Numbered from the stretch's first letter, positions 7,987-17,598 are shown. The stretch: 64,000 nt of DNA from Fuscovulum ytuae (GCF_029953595.1 NZ_CP124535.1:1458001-1522000); one strand, 5' to 3'. The notes: generated by a model not told the origin, from the letters alone. Made by a program: numbers and translations.

Positions 7987-9762
7987 TTACGGAGTGGCGG
8001 GAACCGGCGCGATGGGGCGGGCGTGGCGCTGCGGGTCGCCTGCGGTGCAGCGCCCGGTCAGTTTGCACCAGCCTTCGAATTGCGAGACGAAGACGCGGCC
8101 CGACAGATGGGTAAGAAAATCGGTGCGGCGCAGGCGATCCATCACCGGACCCTTCACCTCGGACAGGTGCAGGGTCACGCCCATGTCGCGCAGCCGTTCA
8201 TCAAGGGATTCAAGGGTTTCCAGCGCGCTGAGATCAATCTCGTTCACCGCCGAACACATCAGGATGACATGGCGCAGCGCACCGTCGCCCGGCACGCGGG
8301 CAAGAATGAGGTCTTCGAGATGGCGGGTATTGGCGAAGTAGAGGCTTTCATCCACCCGCAGGGTCAGGATCGCGGGATCGGTTTCCACGTCAAAGCGGTG
8401 GATGTTTCGGAAATGCTCGGTCCCCGGAACGAGGCCCACCTCGGCCACATGGGGCCGCGCCGTGCGCAAAAGGTGGAGCAGGAGCGAAAGAAGGACACCT
8501 GCCGATACCCCCGCCTCGACCCCGGCCAGAAGGGTGACGGCCATGGTGGCGGCGACGGCGGCGAAATCGGCGCGAGAATAGGTGAAGGCGCGTTTGAGGA
8601 TCGACAGATCCACAAGGGAAAGGACGGCCACTACGATGGTGGCGGCGAGCGTGGCCTTGGGCAGGAAGGCGATGAAGGGGGTCAGGTACAGCGCGGCAAG
8701 GGCAAGGCCCAGCGCGGTGAAGGCCCCGGCAGCGGGGGTCTGGGCACCGGCGTCGAAATTGACGACGGACCGGGCAAAGCCGCCGGTGACGGGAAAGCCG
8801 CCGGTGACCGAGGCCCCCAGATTGGCCGCGCCAAGGGCCACGAGTTCCTGATCGGGATCGATCCGCTGTCGCCGTTTCGCGGCCAGTGTCTGGCCGACTG
8901 AAACGGATTCGACGAAGCCGATCAGCGCGATGAGGGCGGCGGGAAGGATCAGGTCTTGCAGCAGCGCGAGGTCGAAGCTGGGCAGGGTAAAGGGCGGCAG
9001 GGATTGCGGCACGGCCCCCACCACCGCCACGCCCTGCGCGCCGAGGTCAAGCGACCAGACGGCAAGGGAGGTGGCGAGGATGGCGAAGACAGGTCCAGCC
9101 TTGGTGACCATATCGGCAAGGCGAGGGCCAAGGCCTGCGCGCCGGAGAAGCGGTTTCAGCCCGCGCCGGACCCAGAAGAGAAAGCCAAGGCTTGCCGCGC
9201 CGATCAGGAGCGTGGGCAGGTTCACCTGCCCCACCTGACCCGCCAGAGACGCGAGTTGATGGGGCAAGCCGTGACCTTCGGCCTTTAGCCCCGTCAGCGT
9301 GCCGATCTGGCTGGCCGCGATCAGGATGCCGGAGGCAGAGATGAAGCCCGCCACCACGGGATGGGACAGGAAATTGGCCAGAAAGCCCAAGCGCAGCGCC
9401 CCCATCGCCAGAAGGATCGCCCCTGACAGGAAGGCCAGTGTCAGGGCGGCGGTGGCATAGCCTGCCGTCCCTGCCTCGGCCACCTGACCAATGGTGGCGG
9501 CGGTCATCAGCGAGACGACGGCGACCGGACCCACGGCCAGCACGCGCGACGATCCCAGAAGCGTGTAAAGCAGGATGGGCAGGATAGAGGCGTAAAGCCC
9601 CGCCTCGGGGGGCAGCCCCGCCAGCAGCGCATAGGCCAGCGATTGCGGGATCAGCATGATCGTGACGATGACGGCGGCCAGAAGGTCGCTGCCGAAGGTG
9701 GCACGATCATAGTGCCGCCCCCAATCGAGGATCGGGAGCCAGCGCGCAAGGCGGGGTATCAT
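7987..9762 (-). CDS. SulP-family anion transporter with C-terminal STAS domain
   Basis: An inner-membrane anion transporter of the SLC26/SulP class (sulfate, bicarbonate or related anions). The first helix carries the family signature IPQSLAYALLAGLPPEAGLYAS, then about ten more hydrophobic segments, a Thr/Gly-rich central motif and a cytoplasmic STAS domain at about residues 455-560. The 591 residues are normal. Its start lies 10 bases after the stop of the persulfide dioxygenase, so the two are almost certainly cotranscribed. That association with sulfide detoxification favours a sulfur oxyanion as substrate; this is inference from context. Confidence 0.88.
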   Translation of the reverse strand: MIPRLARWLPILDWGRHYDRATFGSDLLAAVIVTIMLIPQSLAYALLAGLPPEAGLYASILPILLYTLLGSSRVLAVGPVAVVSLMTAATIGQVAEAGTAGYATAALTLAFLSGAILLAMGALRLGFLANFLSHPVVAGFISASGILIAASQIGTLTGLKAEGHGLPHQLASLAGQVGQVNLPTLLIGAASLGFLFWVRRGLKPLLRRAGLGPRLADMVTKAGPVFAILATSLAVWSLDLGAQGVAVVGAVPQSLPPFTLPSFDLALLQDLILPAALIALIGFVESVSVGQTLAAKRRQRIDPDQELVALGAANLGASVTGGFPVTGGFARSVVNFDAGAQTPAAGAFTALGLALAALYLTPFIAFLPKATLAATIVVAVLSLVDLSILKRAFTYSRADFAAVAATMAVTLLAGVEAGVSAGVLLSLLLHLLRTARPHVAEVGLVPGTEHFRNIHRFDVETDPAILTLRVDESLYFANTRHLEDLILARVPGDGALRHVILMCSAVNEIDLSALETLESLDERLRDMGVTLHLSEVKGPVMDRLRRTDFLTHLSGRVFVSQFEGWCKLTGRCTAGDPQRHARPIAPVPATP

Positions 9763-9772
9763 GGCGGTGGTC

Positions 9773-10669
9773 CTAGAGCCCGTTCACCGGGACTTTCAGC
9801 ATGGGTCGGCCCGAGGTATCGGTCGGGATTTCGCCCGCGCGCATGTTCACCTGAAGCGAGGGGATGATGAGTTTCGGCATGGCAAGGGTCGCGTCGCGTT
9901 CGGTGCGGAAGCGGATGAAATCCTCGCGCGTTTTGCCTTGGCCCACATGGATGTTATGGGCCTTTTCGTCGGCCACGGTGGTTTCCCAGCGGATATCGCG
10001 CCCGTTGGGGCCGTAATCATGGCACATGAAGAGGCGCATCGTATCGGGCAGGGCCAGCACTTTCTGGATGCTGTCATAAAGTTCACCCGCATCGCCGCCG
10101 GGGAAATCGGCGCGGGCCGAGCCGCCATCCGGCATGAACAGGGTATCGCCCACGAAGGCCGCATCGCCGATGACATGGGTCATGCAGGCGGGGGTGTGGC
10201 CGGGCGTGTGCATTGCGACGGCCTGCATGCTGCCGATGCTGTAGGTATCGCCATCCTTGAACAGCGCGTCGAATTGGGACCCGTCACGCTGGAATTCAGT
10301 GCCTTCGTTGAAGATCTTGCCGAAGGTTTCTTGAACGAGGGTGATCCTTTCGCCGATGCCGATCTTGCCGCCCAGCTTGCCCTGAATATAGGGCGCGGCA
10401 GAGAGGTGGTCGGCATGGACATGGGTTTCGATCAGCCATTCCAGCCGCCAGCCGCGCGCGGTGATGAAAGCCACGATCTCATCGGCATGTTCATAGGTGA
10501 TGCGGCCTGCGGCATAGTCGATATCCATCACGGAATCGATGACCGCGCAGGCATCGGAGGCGGGATCGCGGACCACATAGCTGATCGTGTTGGTGGCCGG
10601 ATCGAAGAAGCCGTGAACCTCGGGGTGGGTCGAGAGGGAGAGCGGATAGGCGGACGTGGAATCGGACAT
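9773..10669 (-). CDS. Persulfide dioxygenase (ETHE1/Blh-type metallo-beta-lactamase fold)
   Basis: Oxidises glutathione persulfide to sulfite in the cytoplasm with a single Fe(II). Visible residues: the metal motif THVHADHLSA (about 99-107), HTPGHTPACM (about 155-164), the Asp-bearing GDTLFMPDGGSARADFPGGD (about 174-193) and CHDYGPNGRD (about 217-226). The RAD and CHDY segments separate ETHE1/Blh from glyoxalase II. Length is 298 residues from ATG 10669; an upstream ATG at 10726 lies beyond the palindromic operator and is rejected. It precedes the SulP transporter by 10 bases. The promoter palindrome indicates control by a sulfide-responsive ArsR-family repressor. Confidence 0.9.
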   Translation of the reverse strand: MSDSTSAYPLSLSTHPEVHGFFDPATNTISYVVRDPASDACAVIDSVMDIDYAAGRITYEHADEIVAFITARGWRLEWLIETHVHADHLSAAPYIQGKLGGKIGIGERITLVQETFGKIFNEGTEFQRDGSQFDALFKDGDTYSIGSMQAVAMHTPGHTPACMTHVIGDAAFVGDTLFMPDGGSARADFPGGDAGELYDSIQKVLALPDTMRLFMCHDYGPNGRDIRWETTVADEKAHNIHVGQGKTREDFIRFRTERDATLAMPKLIIPSLQVNMRAGEIPTDTSGRPMLKVPVNGL

Positions 10670-10699
10670 GGGGACGGACCTCGCTGTTCTGTGGCGATT

Positions 10700-10723
10700 A
10701 TATATTCCATGTTTGGAATATAT
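10700..10723. promoter_or_regulatory. Palindromic operator, SqrR/BigR type
   Basis: ATATATTCCA and TGGAATATAT form perfect 10-bp arms around TGTT, 30 bases upstream of the persulfide dioxygenase start. The core fits ATTC-N8-GAAT, the site reported for the persulfide-responsive repressor SqrR of Rhodobacter capsulatus. AT-richness also suits a -10 region. No SqrR/BigR gene is in the window, so the regulator would act in trans. Confidence 0.8.
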
Positions 10724-10738
10724 CAAGAGGCGAGCGTA

Positions 10739-12817
10739 TCAGGCGTTGAGATCCTGAAGCAGGCGGCCGTGCTTGCGCACTTCGACCAGAACTTCCTCGA
10801 AGGTGCGGATGTCGCGACCGCGCAGCATCGTCAGCATCTTGAGGAAGGCATCCGCCGTGGCCACCGCATCGCCCAGCGCGGTATGGCGCGCCTCTTCCGA
10901 GATGGTGATGCCAAGGCGGTGGGTCAATGCGTCTAGCGTATGTTCTGCGTGCTGGCTGAAGACGACAGCCGACAAAAGGACGGTGTCGAGGATGGGCATG
11001 TCGAAGCGCTTGCCGATGGCAGGTTCGGCGCGGCGCAGAAAGGTCATGTCGAAGGGGGCGTTATGGGCCACCAGCACCGACCCTTCGGCAAAGCGGTGAA
11101 AGCGGGTCAGCGCGTCGGTTACAGATGGGGCGTCGGCGACCATCGCATCGGAGATGCCATGCACGTCGGAGGAAGCGGCAGGGATGGCGCGGCCCGGATT
11201 GACGAGGGTGTTGAACACCTCGCCCTCCACCCGGCGGCCATTGACGATGCGGACGGCGGCGATCTGGACGATTTCATCGCCCTGATGGGGCAGAAGTCCG
11301 GTGGTTTCGGTGTCGAAGACCACATAGGTCAGGGCGTCGAGGCCGCTTTTCAGGACATGTCCGCGCTTTTCCTGCGAGAGCAGGTCGAAATCATAGGTGA
11401 CGCGGCGGATGACGGGGTCAGGGCGGCGCACGGCGCGGCGGGCTTGCAGGATGGGCAGGCAGAGCGCTTCGGTCCCGTCGGGAAGGGTTTCGGGCCAGAT
11501 GTCGGTGGCATGTTCGGCCAGAACGCTGCGCCCTGTCGCTTCGGGGAGGGCGGGGTCGAGCGGGCGGTCAAGCAGGCGTTCCAGCGTGGCGACGGTGAGG
11601 GGGGCGCCTTGCCAGATGAGGCGGAGGGAGGCGCCGCCGAATTCCTCATCCAACCGCAGGGTGAGGGTTTCGGGATGCAGGGCGGCGGCGATGCCTTCGC
11701 AAAGCTGGGCGGCGAAGGTGACCATTTCATAGGCGTTGCAGCCGACGAGAAGGTTCGAGGGGGCGGCGGTGATGGAAAGCCCTGCCCCTTCGGCGCGGGC
11801 CTTGATGCCATCAAGCAGGTCTTCGCCGCGCAGGAGCGCGAAGGGCAGCGTTTCAGGACGGCGGTCCTGATTGGCGCTGCCGATGTCGCGCATGGTGGCG
11901 ACGAGGGCGGCGACCTCGCTGTCCAAGGCCTGAGCCAGCGCGGCCTCACCGGATTCGGAGGCGGCGGCGCGGAGGCTGGCGATGCCCGCGACCGAGCGAG
12001 AGATGCGTTCGAGCGCGTCCGTGATAAAGGCCTCGCGCCGGGCCGAGACGGCGTAATCCTGCGTCACGTCGCGCAGCGTGAGGACATAGCCCCCTGCCCC
12101 GCCATCGAGAAGCCGCATGCGGCCTGCGAGCAGGAGATTGCCCCGGATCGCGGTGCAAAGAAGATCAGAGGCCGCGTCAGGCTGGCCAGTTTCTGTCAGG
12201 CGCTGCCATGCATCGGTGATCGGGCCTTCGCGCAGATACCCAAGGACGCTGCGGGCAAGGCCCGGTTGATCGGCCACGTCAAGGCTGCCTGCGCCAAGGA
12301 ATTCGGCGGCCTGCGAGTTGTAAAAGACCAGCTGATGATCGGCGGCGCAGATGATGACGCCCACGGGGACATCGGACAACAGCCGTTCGAGGCGGGCCTT
12401 TTCCTGCGTGAGGCGGGCGGTTTCGCGGCCGATCGCCTCGGCCAAGGCCGAGCGGGTTTCCGACAGGCTGGCGGCGGCGGCAGAGGCGGCGGGGGCGAGG
12501 TCGCCCAGATATCGCGCGACCTGCGCATCTAGGGGGTTTTCGACATCGGAATGGGCGCGGGCGCGCAGGGCACCGGCAAGCAGGTCGATGGGGCGGGCAA
12601 CATTGGTGTCGAAGAGCAGCCAGACCCAAGCGATGAGGCCCGTGATGAGGAAGCCTGCGATCAGGCCAATCTGGATCAGGGCGTTGATTTCCCCGGAAAG
12701 CGCGGGAAAGCGCGCGAGGGCGACCCAGAGCCCCAGACCTATCGCCACCAGCGCCCCGCCCGCGAGGGCCGCGAAGAAGAGAAGGACGCGCAGGCGCAGG
12801 CCGAGACGGTGGATCAC
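10739..12817 (-). CDS. Membrane sensor fused to a DEDDh 3'-5' exonuclease
   Basis: 692 residues. Two hydrophobic segments (about 10-30 and 42-66) are followed by a HAMP-like linker, a PAS-like domain (about 130-240), a coiled region, a degenerate histidine-kinase-like region with no clear H-box or G-boxes (about 260-440), and a C-terminal DnaQ/PolC-epsilon exonuclease (about 480-680). The exonuclease motifs are intact: FDTETTG, HNAPFDMTFL and ARHTALGDAVAT supply the DEDDh residues. Its start overlaps the stop of the response regulator as ATGA, and it ends the acetate operon. The kinase half looks inactive while the nuclease looks active. The role of a membrane-tethered nuclease here is unknown. 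Confidence 0.85.
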   Translation of the reverse strand: MIHRLGLRLRVLLFFAALAGGALVAIGLGLWVALARFPALSGEINALIQIGLIAGFLITGLIAWVWLLFDTNVARPIDLLAGALRARAHSDVENPLDAQVARYLGDLAPAASAAAASLSETRSALAEAIGRETARLTQEKARLERLLSDVPVGVIICAADHQLVFYNSQAAEFLGAGSLDVADQPGLARSVLGYLREGPITDAWQRLTETGQPDAASDLLCTAIRGNLLLAGRMRLLDGGAGGYVLTLRDVTQDYAVSARREAFITDALERISRSVAGIASLRAAASESGEAALAQALDSEVAALVATMRDIGSANQDRRPETLPFALLRGEDLLDGIKARAEGAGLSITAAPSNLLVGCNAYEMVTFAAQLCEGIAAALHPETLTLRLDEEFGGASLRLIWQGAPLTVATLERLLDRPLDPALPEATGRSVLAEHATDIWPETLPDGTEALCLPILQARRAVRRPDPVIRRVTYDFDLLSQEKRGHVLKSGLDALTYVVFDTETTGLLPHQGDEIVQIAAVRIVNGRRVEGEVFNTLVNPGRAIPAASSDVHGISDAMVADAPSVTDALTRFHRFAEGSVLVAHNAPFDMTFLRRAEPAIGKRFDMPILDTVLLSAVVFSQHAEHTLDALTHRLGITISEEARHTALGDAVATADAFLKMLTMLRGRDIRTFEEVLVEVRKHGRLLQDLNA

Positions 12818-13209
12818 ATCCCCTCCTCCGAGGCGACGATGCGTTTGATTTCACCGCGCAGGGTGCCAAGGTCGAAGGGTTTGGACACGAAGCCATCCGC
12901 GCCCAAGGCCATGGCCTTGCGTTTCTCCAAGGCCGAGCCGCGCGCCGTCATCATCACCACTTTGACGTCGGAGAGCGACGGGTCGAGGCGGATTTCCTGA
13001 CAGATCTCATATCCCGAAACGGAAGGAAGCATGATGTCGAGAAGCACCACCTCGGGGTGGCGGCTGCGGATGAAGGGCATCACCTCGGCCCCGTCGGCGA
13101 TGCGGGCATGGCCATAGCCTTCGCGCTTGACCACATATTCCAGCGCGACAGCGATGTTGTCTTCGTCTTCGACGATCAGGACGAAAGGAGGTCTGGTGCG
13201 GTCAGCCAT
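12814..13209 (-). CDS. Single-domain response regulator
   Basis: A 131-residue stand-alone receiver domain with no output domain. The acidic pair VEDED (about 13-17), the phospho-acceptor Asp in VVLLDIMLPS (about 57), the Thr in MMTARG (about 85) and the Lys in VSKPFD (about 107) are all present. It overlaps its upstream neighbour (13202) by 8 bases and the sensor/exonuclease start by ATGA, so the three are translationally coupled. Presumably it takes phosphate from an unlinked kinase or communicates with the kinase-like region of the next protein. Confidence 0.9.
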   Translation of the reverse strand: MADRTRPPFVLIVEDEDNIAVALEYVVKREGYGHARIADGAEVMPFIRSRHPEVVLLDIMLPSVSGYEICQEIRLDPSLSDVKVVMMTARGSALEKRKAMALGADGFVSKPFDLGTLRGEIKRIVASEEGM

Positions 13210-13732
13210 CGCTTACTCCCTTGCAGGCCACTTGGGCAGAGGCATCGTCTTGGGCAACCGGAACCCATTCGCCCCCGGTCAGGACGCCGGCATCATCGAT
13301 CTTGGTTTCCGCCGTCAGTCGGACGGACCGGTCATTCGCGCAATCGACCACGAGAAGGGCCTGTTCAATCCCTTGCCAGCGGGCGAAGGCGTAGATTTCG
13401 GCAAGGACAAGATCGGCCCCGCCGGGATGGGTGGCGAGCGAGCGGGTATCCATCGCGATGAAGCGCGTGGTCATGGGAAAGACCATGGTCCATGGCCGCA
13501 GGGCCTGTGGGCGCTGATCCTGCCAGACGACGGCGACGCCTTCGGGCAGGGCATCGGCCTGACGGTGATACCAGCCGTATTCCATGAAGACGGCAAAGCC
13601 GATCATGCCTGCGCCTGCCGAAGCGGGAACGAACCATTTCGGCAGCCGGTCGCGCGACAGCCTGCGCAACAGCATACCGATCCCCGCGAAGGCGATGGCG
13701 GATACGAAGGCGGCGATCAGTTCAATGGCCAT
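13202..13732 (-). CDS. Conserved-looking two-helix membrane protein, function unknown
   Basis: I do not recognise this family. The 176 residues start with two hydrophobic helices (about 3-22 and 32-52), followed by a soluble domain that probably lies outside the cytoplasm. It has two Cys in the C-terminal half (VVDCAND and AQVACKG). It sits 11 bases after the DUF294 protein and overlaps the response regulator by 8 bases, so it is part of the acetate operon and might assist the symporter or the sensor. Confidence 0.7.
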   Translation of the reverse strand: MAIELIAAFVSAIAFAGIGMLLRRLSRDRLPKWFVPASAGAGMIGFAVFMEYGWYHRQADALPEGVAVVWQDQRPQALRPWTMVFPMTTRFIAMDTRSLATHPGGADLVLAEIYAFARWQGIEQALLVVDCANDRSVRLTAETKIDDAGVLTGGEWVPVAQDDASAQVACKGVSDG

Positions 13733-13743
13733 TCCGGCAACTT

Positions 13744-15567
13744 TCAGCTTCTGGCGCCGCGGGCCTGACCCACGGCGGATTGCATGGTCCTGACCACGAC
13801 AAAGGCGTCGCGCAGGTGGGAGCGTTCGAAATCCGACAGGTCGGAGGGGGGCAGGAAGTTATCAGGCTTCAGCCCCGCGCGGACCTGTCGCGCCTGATGT
13901 TCCAGCCTTGTGCGGGCAATCAGATCATAGGCATCAAGAAGATCGCGCGCGCCGGAGGGCGAGATGACGCCAGCTTCGGCGGCGGCTTCCAACCGGGCGC
14001 GGGTATTGACGGCATCAAGCCGTCCGATGAGCGCATAGACCCGGCCCAGATCGGTGACGGGCACGACGCCGTTATGCTTCATGTCGATCTGGTTCTTGTG
14101 TTCCCCGGAACGGATGGTCGCAAAACCGCGCAGCAGGCCCAAGGGCGGCGCGTGTTTCAGGGAATTGGCCACCATATGGGCCACGAAGATGGAATTCTTC
14201 GAGGCCATGTCGAGCGTTTCCTCTTGCAGGCGGCGGAAGAGGGACGCGTCGCCGCCGATGGGGCGAAGGTCGAACATCACAGAGGCGAGCATTTGCGCCG
14301 TCGGGTCGGGGGTGGCGACCCATCCCGCGAAATAGTCGCGCCAGACACGCAGCGGTTGGCACCAGCGCGGGTTGGTGGCCATCATGTCGCCGGGGCAATA
14401 GACATAGCCGCAGGCATCCAGCCCATCGGAGACGAAGCGGGCGAGCGTGGCGAAATAGGCCATATCCTCTTCGGTGGCGTCGTCGGAGAGGATCAGGCAA
14501 TTGTCCTGATCCGAGACACCCGTCTGTTCCTGCCGCCCTTGCGAGCCGCAGGCAAGCCAGAGATAGGGCACGGGCGCAGGGCCGAATTGGCGTTCGGCAA
14601 GCCACAGAAGGCGGCGCGTCACGGTATCGGCGATGTCGGTGATCAGGCGGGTGACCACCTCATGCGCGTTATGGGCGCCGACGAGTTGCAGAAGCAGGCG
14701 AGGGATCTGGGCGGTGACGCGGGCCAGATCCTCCACCCGGTTCGCCGTGGCCGCATCGCGCACGAAGCGGGCGGAGGAGACGGCCTGAAAGCGGGTCAGG
14801 TCGGTCTGGGTGACCATGCCGACCAGGGTGCCATTCTCGACCACAGGCAGATGGCCGATGCGGCGTTCCAGCATGACGTGCAAGACATCGGAGCCCAGCG
14901 CAGAGGGCGGCAGGGTGACGGGATCGCGGGTCATCACCTCGGATACCGGGCGGTCGGGCGAGAGACCCTCGGCCAGAACCTTGCCCGTCATGTCGCGGGT
15001 GGTGACGAGACCTGCAAAACGGCCCTCCTCGATCACCCCAAGGCTGGACACGCCGTGATCGCGCATCTGCTGGGCCGCGCTGCGGATGGGGGTATCGGCG
15101 GGGACGGTGATCGGCGCGCGCGCCATCAGCCGTTCCACCTTTTGCGCGGTCAGGTCGGATTCGCGTTGTTCGGCGTTGCGGCCACGTTGGAAGAACCGTT
15201 CGAAGGCCGCGTGATCGGCGATCAGGCGGCGGAATTCGGCCACGGGCAACATCAGCAAGACAGAGGCCTGCGTGGTGCGCGCCGTGGTCACGGCCAGCCC
15301 GTTGCGCATCAAGCCGCGTTCGCCAAAGCTGTTCCTTGGGCCAAGAAGCGAGACGATGGAGCCGGAGGGTTCCAGCACCTCGACCGCGCCGCGTTTCACC
15401 AGATAGAGGCCCTTGAGCGGTTCGCCGGCATGGTAGACCTCTTCCCCAGCGGCGAATTCCCTGCGGCTGAAGGAACCGGCGACACGCGCCAGTTCGTCCT
15501 GCGGCAGGCCATCATAGGGATGCACCGTTTCGAGAAAGGCGATGATGGTCGCAAGCCCGTCATCCAT
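13744..15567 (-). CDS. cNMP-binding / CBS-pair / DUF294 putative nucleotidyltransferase
   Basis: A cytoplasmic regulatory protein of about 607 residues. A cyclic-nucleotide-binding-like domain (about 15-125) is followed by a CBS pair (about 145-265). A GlnD-like nucleotidyltransferase domain (about 300-430) carries the active-site pattern LACGSQGRQEQTGVSDQDN with its Asp pair, and a DUF294 C-terminal substrate domain ends the protein. Such proteins commonly accompany ActP-like symporters; a signalling or protein-nucleotidylylating role is inferred from family architecture. The ATG at 15567 has GGAGAG upstream. The frame is open to 15636, but that extension would nearly reach the symporter stop. 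Confidence 0.87.
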   Translation of the reverse strand: MDDGLATIIAFLETVHPYDGLPQDELARVAGSFSRREFAAGEEVYHAGEPLKGLYLVKRGAVEVLEPSGSIVSLLGPRNSFGERGLMRNGLAVTTARTTQASVLLMLPVAEFRRLIADHAAFERFFQRGRNAEQRESDLTAQKVERLMARAPITVPADTPIRSAAQQMRDHGVSSLGVIEEGRFAGLVTTRDMTGKVLAEGLSPDRPVSEVMTRDPVTLPPSALGSDVLHVMLERRIGHLPVVENGTLVGMVTQTDLTRFQAVSSARFVRDAATANRVEDLARVTAQIPRLLLQLVGAHNAHEVVTRLITDIADTVTRRLLWLAERQFGPAPVPYLWLACGSQGRQEQTGVSDQDNCLILSDDATEEDMAYFATLARFVSDGLDACGYVYCPGDMMATNPRWCQPLRVWRDYFAGWVATPDPTAQMLASVMFDLRPIGGDASLFRRLQEETLDMASKNSIFVAHMVANSLKHAPPLGLLRGFATIRSGEHKNQIDMKHNGVVPVTDLGRVYALIGRLDAVNTRARLEAAAEAGVISPSGARDLLDAYDLIARTRLEHQARQVRAGLKPDNFLPPSDLSDFERSHLRDAFVVVRTMQSAVGQARGARS

Positions 15568-15642
15568 CGCAACTCTCCGGTTCCATCCTTTTGATCGAAA
15601 GGGGGAAGCCCCGGCCACGCGGGCCGGAGCTTCCAATCTTGA

Positions 15643-17595
15643 TCAGTGGGCCTGCGCCGCACCGGCACCTTTCGGCACGCGGATCGACTGGATCAGGTCC
15701 TGCACGTCCTGCGGCGGAGCCTTGGTCATGCCGGAGACAACATAGGCCACCACGAAGTTCAGCAGAGCGCCAACCGGGCCGAAGCCTGCGGGCGAGATGC
15801 CGAGGAAGTGGGCCGCCGGCGTGTTCGGCAACATGTTCGTGCCGGGGATGAAGAACCAGCCCAGGTAGAGGAAGATGTAGACCGCCGTCGCAACCAGACC
15901 GACGAGCATGCCCGCGATGGCGCCTTCCTTGTTGATGCGGGTCGAGAAGATCCCCATCATCAGCACCGGGAAGATGGTCGCAGCCGCCAGACCGAAGGCC
16001 AGAGCCACCACCTGCGCGGCAAAGCCGGGCGGGTTGAGACCAAGCCAGGTGGCCAGGACGATCGCGAAGGCCATGGAGACACGCGCGGCCAGCAGTTCGC
16101 CCTTTTCGCTGATATCGGGCTTGAGTGCGCCCTTGATCAGGTCGTGGCTGATGGCCGAGGAGATGGCCAAGAGAAGGCCCGCAGCGGTGGACAGAGCCGC
16201 CGCCAGACCGCCTGCGGCGACCAGAGCGATGACCCAGCCCGGCAGCTTGGCGATTTCCGGGTTGGCAAGAACCATGATGTCGTTGTTCACCGTGGTCAGT
16301 TCGTTGCCGACGAAGCCAAGTTCTGCCAGCGACTTGCCGCCCAGACCGTTGGCCGGATCGGCCAGCGCGGCGTCAAGCGCGGTTTGTGCTTCGGCAACAG
16401 CAGCCTCGAGCGGGGCCTTGTCGGCATCCGCAGCGGCGGCTTCCAGCGCGGCCTTGGCATCAGCCAAAGCCTTGGTGGCGTCCGTCACCGGCTTCTTCTC
16501 GCTGAAGTACTGGATCAGGCCGTCGCCGTTCTTGTCGGAATAGGCGAGCAGACCGGTTTTCTGCCAGTTGCTGACCCAAGACAGTTCCGGATTGCTTTCG
16601 ATCTCGGCGATCGACAGAGCCGGGGCGCTGAGCGCGGTTCCGGTTTCCGCACCCGGCCAGAAGGTCGTGGTGAGGTTCAGACGGGCCATGGAGCCCACTG
16701 CCGGAGCAACGGTGTAGAGCAGCGCGATGAACACCAGCGCCCAGCCGGCCGAGGTGCGGGCATCCGACACTTTCGGCACGGTGAAGAAGCGGATGATCAC
16801 GTGCGGCAGACCGGCGGTCCCGATCATGAGCGACATGGTCACGAGGAACATGTTGAACATGTTGGGCGTGTCGGCGGTATAGGCGGCAAAGCCCAGTTCC
16901 GTCACGACTTGGTCAAGCTTGTCGAGGAAGGCCAGTTCGCCATTCGACGGCGCGTAGGACCCGATCAGGCCCAGCTGCGGCAGGAAGCTACCGGTCAGGC
17001 TGAGCGAGATGAAGATCGCCGGGATCGTGTAGGCCGTGATGAGAACGACATACTGAGCCACCTGCGTGTAGGTGATGCCCTTCATGCCGCCGAACACCGC
17101 ATAGGCGAACACGACCGCCGAGCCGATCAGAAGGCCCGTCGTCGTCGACACTTCGAGGAAGCGCGCGAAGGTCACGCCGACGCCCACCATCTGCCCGATC
17201 ACGTAGGTGACCGAGATGACGATAAGGCAGATGACCGCCACCATGCGGGCCGAGGTCGAGTAGAAGCGGTCGCCGACGAATTCCGGCACGGTGAACTTGC
17301 CGAACTTGCGCAGATAGGGCGCAAGCAGCAGCGCGAGCAGCACGTAGCCACCCGTCCAGCCCATCAGGAAGACCGAGTTGTTGTAGCCACCGAAGGCGAT
17401 GAGACCCGCCATCGAGATGAAGGAGGCCGCCGACATCCAGTCAGCCGCCGTCGCCATGCCGTTCATGACCGGCGGAACGCCTTGGCCTGCAGCATAGAAT
17501 TCCGAGGTCGATCCGGCACGGGCCCAGAAGGCGATCCCGAAATAGAGCGCGAAGCTGAGGCCGATGACGATGAGGTTGAGGGTAAACTGATCCAT
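15643..17595 (-). CDS. ActP-like sodium:solute symporter large subunit (acetate/monocarboxylate)
   Basis: A sodium:solute symporter of the VC_2705-type subgroup, 650 residues with about 13 helices. Core SSS motifs are clear: AADWMSAASFISMAGLIAFGG near the start and GGMKGITYTQVAQY (about 170). An insertion at about 345-420 holds an EF-hand-like loop, DKNGDGLIQYF (about 353), and an Ala-rich coiled segment of about 45 residues. The start is 3 bases after the DUF4212 small-subunit stop, and acsA lies in the same run. Together they indicate uptake and activation of acetate or a similar short-chain acid; substrate is inferred from context. Confidence 0.9.
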   Translation of the reverse strand: MDQFTLNLIVIGLSFALYFGIAFWARAGSTSEFYAAGQGVPPVMNGMATAADWMSAASFISMAGLIAFGGYNNSVFLMGWTGGYVLLALLLAPYLRKFGKFTVPEFVGDRFYSTSARMVAVICLIVISVTYVIGQMVGVGVTFARFLEVSTTTGLLIGSAVVFAYAVFGGMKGITYTQVAQYVVLITAYTIPAIFISLSLTGSFLPQLGLIGSYAPSNGELAFLDKLDQVVTELGFAAYTADTPNMFNMFLVTMSLMIGTAGLPHVIIRFFTVPKVSDARTSAGWALVFIALLYTVAPAVGSMARLNLTTTFWPGAETGTALSAPALSIAEIESNPELSWVSNWQKTGLLAYSDKNGDGLIQYFSEKKPVTDATKALADAKAALEAAAADADKAPLEAAVAEAQTALDAALADPANGLGGKSLAELGFVGNELTTVNNDIMVLANPEIAKLPGWVIALVAAGGLAAALSTAAGLLLAISSAISHDLIKGALKPDISEKGELLAARVSMAFAIVLATWLGLNPPGFAAQVVALAFGLAAATIFPVLMMGIFSTRINKEGAIAGMLVGLVATAVYIFLYLGWFFIPGTNMLPNTPAAHFLGISPAGFGPVGALLNFVVAYVVSGMTKAPPQDVQDLIQSIRVPKGAGAAQAH

Positions 17596-17598
17596 CTC

